Source: CAIXSC01 sp046349915 (GTDB lineage: Bacteria > Planctomycetota > Planctomycetia > Pirellulales > Pirellulaceae). From it: a DNA stretch of 64,000 nucleotides. Under the pieces are notes generated by a model. That model was not told the origin of the DNA. It ran no database searches and worked only from the letters and a program-made list of their open reading frames with translations. The stretch spans positions 434,001-498,000 of the forward strand of contig JAXMBL010000003.1 in the NCBI GenBank assembly GCA_046349915.1. The letters run 5' to 3'. The position numbers and the translations under genes were made by a program. Positions 60,601 through 64,000 of the stretch are shown piece by piece (position 1 is the stretch's first letter; the number at the start of each line of letters is the position of its first letter).

Positions 60601-61935
60601 TTATAGAGCTCGTCGGTAGCGTTTTTGAGGACGTTTCTGCATCGAAGCGGGAGGAGGCGGCTTGGGCGGCTCGCCATCGGGCCCCATCGACTCGCCGGAC
60701 GGGTTGGCATTCCCCTCGAGATTCGCATCTGCCGGACTTTCCGCGGCCATTTTCGCCGCCTCGAAGCCGACCATGGTATCGCGCTTGAGCAAGCGGTCGA
60801 TTCGCTGTTCGATGCGAGTGAGCTGGGGGCCTTCGCCGGGCGCCACGAACGTGTAGGCGACTCCTTCGCGTCCCATGCGCCCCGTCCGACCCACTCGATG
60901 GACATAGTCGTCGCAGAACTCGGGAATATCGAAATTGACGATGTGCGAAATGCCCGAGATGTCGATGCCTCGTCCAACCACATCGGTGGCCACCAAGTAC
61001 CGCAATTCGCCGTCGCGGAACCGACGCATGACCGAATCACGGGCGCCCTGAGTCATGTCGCCGTGCATGCAGGCGACTTGGGAGAGTTTTTTCGCGAGTC
61101 GTTCGCCGATGCGGTCGGTGCCGCGTTTGGTGCGGCAAAAGACAATCGCCTGTCGCGGTTGTTCGCGGTCCAGCAACTTCAACAGCAATTCGAATTTCCG
61201 TTCCGGTTCGACCGTGAAATAAAACTGTTCGATGGTGTCGACCGCCAGATTCGTGGGCGAGAAGTTCAAGACTTCCGGCTCGTACATATATCGTTCCGCC
61301 AGCTTACGGATGGGCGGCGGTACGGTGGCGCTCAGCAGCAGCGTTTGGCGGTCCTTCGGACAGCGTCGCAAGATTTTCTCGATGTCGGGACGGAAGCCGA
61401 TGTCGAGCATGCGGTCGGCTTCGTCGAGCACCACGCACCAGACGTCATCCAGTTTCAAGGTGCCGCGGCTGAGATGGTCGAGCACGCGACCGGGGGTGCC
61501 GACCACGATTTCCGCCCCCTTCCGCAGTTTCTCGATCTGGCCGCGGATCGGTTTGCCGCCATAGACGGCGACGCAATGAACATGAATGCCGTACGCCAGC
61601 TTGACGACTTCGTCGTGCACCTGCACGGCCAGTTCGCGAGTGGGGACCAAGATGATCGCTTGGACTCCAGGCGCTTCGTCGGCCGGAGATAGCATTTCCA
61701 GAATGGGAATCACGAACGAGGCCGTTTTGCCCGTTCCCGTGCGAGCTTGGCCCAGCACGTCGAATCCATCCATCACCAACGGGATGACGCCAGCTTGGAT
61801 CTCTGTCGGTCGCTCATAGCCAGCTTCCTTCAGCGCCCGCATCATCGCGCGGGACAGATCCATCTGTTCGAAACGTTCAACTTTCGGAGGGGTAGAGCCA
61901 GTCAAGGTAATTTCAGTTCCCAAGTCTAAAGTCAT
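60601..61935 (-). CDS. DEAD-box RNA helicase
   Basis: 444 residues. Q motif FEQMDLSRAMMRALKEAGYERPTEIQ, motif I ARTGTGKT (64-71), Ia PTRELAVQV, II VLDEADRML, III SAT, V VATDVVGRGIDISG and VI YVHRVGRTGRMG are all present. The C-terminal tail of about 70 residues is Pro-rich and ends in the basic KRPQKRYRRAL, likely for RNA binding. Such proteins act in ribosome assembly, RNA decay or cold adaptation; which of RhlE, SrmB or others it corresponds to is unclear. Confidence 0.95.
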   Translation of the reverse strand: MTLDLGTEITLTGSTPPKVERFEQMDLSRAMMRALKEAGYERPTEIQAGVIPLVMDGFDVLGQARTGTGKTASFVIPILEMLSPADEAPGVQAIILVPTRELAVQVHDEVVKLAYGIHVHCVAVYGGKPIRGQIEKLRKGAEIVVGTPGRVLDHLSRGTLKLDDVWCVVLDEADRMLDIGFRPDIEKILRRCPKDRQTLLLSATVPPPIRKLAERYMYEPEVLNFSPTNLAVDTIEQFYFTVEPERKFELLLKLLDREQPRQAIVFCRTKRGTDRIGERLAKKLSQVACMHGDMTQGARDSVMRRFRDGELRYLVATDVVGRGIDISGISHIVNFDIPEFCDDYVHRVGRTGRMGREGVAYTFVAPGEGPQLTRIEQRIDRLLKRDTMVGFEAAKMAAESPADANLEGNANPSGESMGPDGEPPKPPPPASMQKRPQKRYRRAL

Positions 61936-61953
61936 GTTTGTGCTCGTTCAGGC

Positions 61954-63207
61954 TCACCCGTTCTTCGGGGCGCCCGCTTGTTCTTGCTCGCGAGCGCGAA
62001 AGGCTCGCCATTTTTCCAAAGCCTGATCCCGCTTCTGGGTCGACTCGAATCCAGTCGAAAGCGGATCGAACAGATAGACCGCATTCAGGTTGATGTGATC
62101 AAAACCATACGCCTTGTAGTCTTGGCTGGTCATGTGGACGAGCGCCGCGAGCGCCACATCGCGCATTTGAGTGTTGATGTTGACGTTATTCAGCTGGCGG
62201 ATGCCGCACGATTTGTCGTCGGACAACAGGGCCTCCAAGATGCCCCGATGGCTGCGATCTCCCAGCTTCGCGACCGCCAACACCGCATACTGTTTCATTT
62301 GCGATTGCATGTTGGGGTTGTTGATCATCTCGCGAGCCGGCTCGATCCCCTCCTTCAACTCGTATTGCAATGAGAGCATGATGCCCTGATAGGCCTGGAA
62401 GTCGCGTCCGCGTCGAATCCATTGGCCCAGCAGTCGCTTCAGGACGTCGCGATTGGCGCCGCCATTGATCGAGTTTCGGAAGGCGCCTTGGTAGCAGAGG
62501 TTGTACACCATCGCGGATGTTTGCTGCTGCGTCTCGGCGCCTGTCTCGATGGCCACGAACAGCATCGCGGTTACCGTGCCCACGCCCAGTTCTTGCGAAT
62601 GTGCTTGCATCTGCTGTTGGATCTCCAAACAGCGATTGTTGAGTGTTTCGGAGCCGCTGCGTTGGCCGGAGGCTAGTTTGGCGAGCAAGTCGGGTTCGGC
62701 TCGCTGCATGTCGGCGAAGGTGGTGCGCGATTCGCGACTGTCGCCGTAACGCTTTTGGAATATGTCCCACGCAGGAAAATCGTACGATTGGCCGGAGCCC
62801 GCGTCGTTCAAAAATTCCTTGATGCGATTCTCCAGTTCGGCTTGTCGAGCCAGAATCAAGATTCGTTCACAGCGGTAGCGAACTTCCCGATCGACATGAC
62901 GCGAGCCGGCCAGCAATGCGTTATGCGCGACCGCTCCCATCTTGATCAGCGTCTGCGTGGCTTGCTCGCGAGTCGCGAAGCGATCATCCCCCAATCGTTC
63001 GACTTGCTTAAAGGCTTCGATTTCCGTGGCGTTCGCGCCCGCGGGTGGGGCGAGTCGCGCGGCGAGAGCAGGCGTGGTCGTGGCGGGGGAAGAGGGGGCG
63101 GCGGCGGGCGCCGCGGAGGCGGCTTGAGGGGCGGCGTAGCCAAGACTCGTCGCGGAGATCGCGCCGAGCAGTACGAGTAAACCGACCATCTGAGGCCTTA
63201 AGCACAT
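61954..63207 (-). CDS. Secreted helical-repeat protein (HEAT-like), planctomycete-specific
   Basis: 417 residues with a signal peptide (QMVGLLVLLGAISATSLGYA) and an Ala/Pro-rich linker (about 28-55). The remaining sequence is helical: DDRFATREQATQTLIKMGAVAHNALLAGSRHVDREVRYRCERI matches the HEAT-like repeat found in many planctomycete secreted proteins, and later MINNPNMQSQMKQYAVLAVAKLGDRSHRGILEALL is another repeat. It is 18 bp upstream of the helicase gene on the same strand. Function unknown. Confidence 0.8.
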   Translation of the reverse strand: MCLRPQMVGLLVLLGAISATSLGYAAPQAASAAPAAAPSSPATTTPALAARLAPPAGANATEIEAFKQVERLGDDRFATREQATQTLIKMGAVAHNALLAGSRHVDREVRYRCERILILARQAELENRIKEFLNDAGSGQSYDFPAWDIFQKRYGDSRESRTTFADMQRAEPDLLAKLASGQRSGSETLNNRCLEIQQQMQAHSQELGVGTVTAMLFVAIETGAETQQQTSAMVYNLCYQGAFRNSINGGANRDVLKRLLGQWIRRGRDFQAYQGIMLSLQYELKEGIEPAREMINNPNMQSQMKQYAVLAVAKLGDRSHRGILEALLSDDKSCGIRQLNNVNINTQMRDVALAALVHMTSQDYKAYGFDHINLNAVYLFDPLSTGFESTQKRDQALEKWRAFRAREQEQAGAPKNG

Positions 63208-63674
63208 AACGCGGACTCCTATCGCCCTTTAGACTCGCTTCATTCTACGTGTCGCGAAACGCTTCCGAAAGAGATTCAAGCAAGCGCGAACCAGGTTTCT
63301 CGTCTCCTTCTTTTCCCGACGACCGTCATGATCGTAACGCGTCGTGCCGCGTCCGGCGCCGGCCCAATCGCCGCCGTCTTGCGGATGCGGGAAGGTCCTC
63401 GCTAGAATGCACCCAACAAATGGGATTTGTGGCCGCTTGCAGCCTTAACTGCTAAAGAGCCGATCTTGGGGCGTTTGACGTCGAGCCGCCGCGATGAAGC
63501 AGCAGGCAGACTTGTCCGTCGGAGTTAGCGCCGTCGGAATCAGCCCCGTCGGAATCAGCCGGAGACAGCGTTGCGGTCGTCCAATCAACAGGATGGAACG
63601 CGGCTATTGGTTTCTGTCCCGCGACTGAACTACCTTGCCGGTCCGATGCGACCGCTTTTCGGAGTTTCCCGACG
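63208..63674. other. 467-bp gap upstream of the PLP-enzyme gene
   Basis: No gene seen. Around 63515-63565 there is a degenerate 15-bp direct repeat (GCCGTCGGAATCAGC, about three units). I looked for the conserved shape of a SAM-type riboswitch in front of this sulfur-amino-acid gene and could not support one. Confidence 0.5.
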
Positions 63675-64000
63675 ATGACTCGCCGTCTGCTGCTCGACAA
63701 CTACCCCGGCCCCAACCCTCCCGGCCCCTCCACCCTGGCCGTCCACGCGGGCGAAGATCACCACAAGGTGGCCGATGCCATCACCGACCCGATTGTGTGC
63801 GCCGCGACCTATACGTTCGACGATACGCAGGCGGTGTTGGACTTCAACCGCGAGAAACAGCCGCGCGAAGAATACGGGCGCTACGGGAACCCCGGCGAAA
63901 AAGTGGTGGAACGCAAACTCGCCGCGCTCGAGGGTGGTGAAACGGCCTTGCTGTTCTCCAGCGGCATGGCCGCGATCGTCGGCCTCTTGATGGCGAAACT
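63675..64000 (+). CDS. Trans-sulfuration PLP enzyme (cystathionine gamma-synthase/lyase family), 5' part
   Basis: Starts at ATG 63675 and runs off the window after about 108 codons. Visible signatures: STLAVHAGEDHHKVADAITDPIVCAATYTF, EYGRYGNPGEKVVERKLAALEGGETALLFSSGMAAIVGLL, which is the N-terminal part of Cys/Met metabolism enzymes, with the YGRYGNP loop for cofactor phosphate of the neighbouring subunit. The PLP lysine lies outside the window. Which member of the group it is cannot be decided. Confidence 0.9.
   Translation, partial: MTRRLLLDNYPGPNPPGPSTLAVHAGEDHHKVADAITDPIVCAATYTFDDTQAVLDFNREKQPREEYGRYGNPGEKVVERKLAALEGGETALLFSSGMAAIVGLLMAK

Noticed and set aside
63208..63674. SAM- or SAH-responsive riboswitch in front of the trans-sulfuration gene
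   Set aside because: Context makes it plausible, but I could not find the conserved core helices or junction sequences of known classes.

Overview
The window reads as chromosomal DNA of a planctomycete, most likely a Pirellulales-type member of the Planctomycetota. The evidence is the family content: two DUF1559 prepilin-like proteins, an operon of DUF1549/DUF1553, DUF1501 and a pre-peptidase-domain protein, a DUF1080 protein, an ECF sigma/anti-sigma/secreted-protein operon, many secreted or lipid-anchored proteins of unknown function, and abundant short palindromic intergenic repeats. Composition is moderately GC-rich with one visibly less GC-rich island. I see no rRNA, tRNA or CRISPR array.

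Layout. 1-4.1 kb: a truncated metallo-hydrolase, small secreted proteins, a DUF1559 protein and a radical SAM/SPASM protein. 4.1-8.7 kb: repeats, then a 14-haem c-type cytochrome lipoprotein directly upstream of a large MtrB/PioB-like outer-membrane barrel, a likely trans-outer-membrane electron conduit. 9.4-14.9 kb: DUF1080 protein and an Lhr-type helicase, closed by a near-perfect 74-bp palindrome. 15.1-21.5 kb (minus strand): a tightly coupled pseudopilin/type II secretion-like operon with three GspF paralogues, GspI-like, a GspJ-GspK-like fusion, DUF1559 and a membrane protein. 21.7-31.4 kb: hydrolase, beta-propeller, ABC-F ATPase, MiaE, a sensor kinase, a HemD-HemE fusion and a planctomycete hypothetical. 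31.6-36.4 kb: ECF sigma operon, Tat-exported superoxide dismutase and RlmN. 36.5-41.9 kb: M20 peptidase, BFD-like [2Fe-2S] protein, then a small island holding cytidine deaminase plus a TIR-GAF protein, then malic enzyme and a MOSC protein. 42.1-51.8 kb: the DUF1549-DUF1501-PPC operon, an orphan Zn-ribbon DNA methylase, a soluble histidine kinase and a small conserved-looking protein. 51.8-56.4 kb: a repeat-rich region with a transposase relic, a 12-bp tandem array, a REP-associated (Y1) transposase-like gene with a damaged HUH motif, and two diverged copies of a ~170-bp repeat flanking it. 56.4-64 kb: VIT/vWA protein, GlgC, DEAD-box helicase, a secreted helical-repeat protein, and the 5' end of a trans-sulfuration PLP enzyme.

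The best candidates for something new are the cytidine deaminase + TIR-GAF gene pair (about 38.1-39.7 kb), which looks like a compact NAD-depleting defence module, and the 14-haem cytochrome + cysteine-rich barrel pair (4.5-8.7 kb). The paired-hairpin (REPIN-like) repeats, one of which supplies the stop codon of rlmN, and the altered REP transposase form a third connected story.
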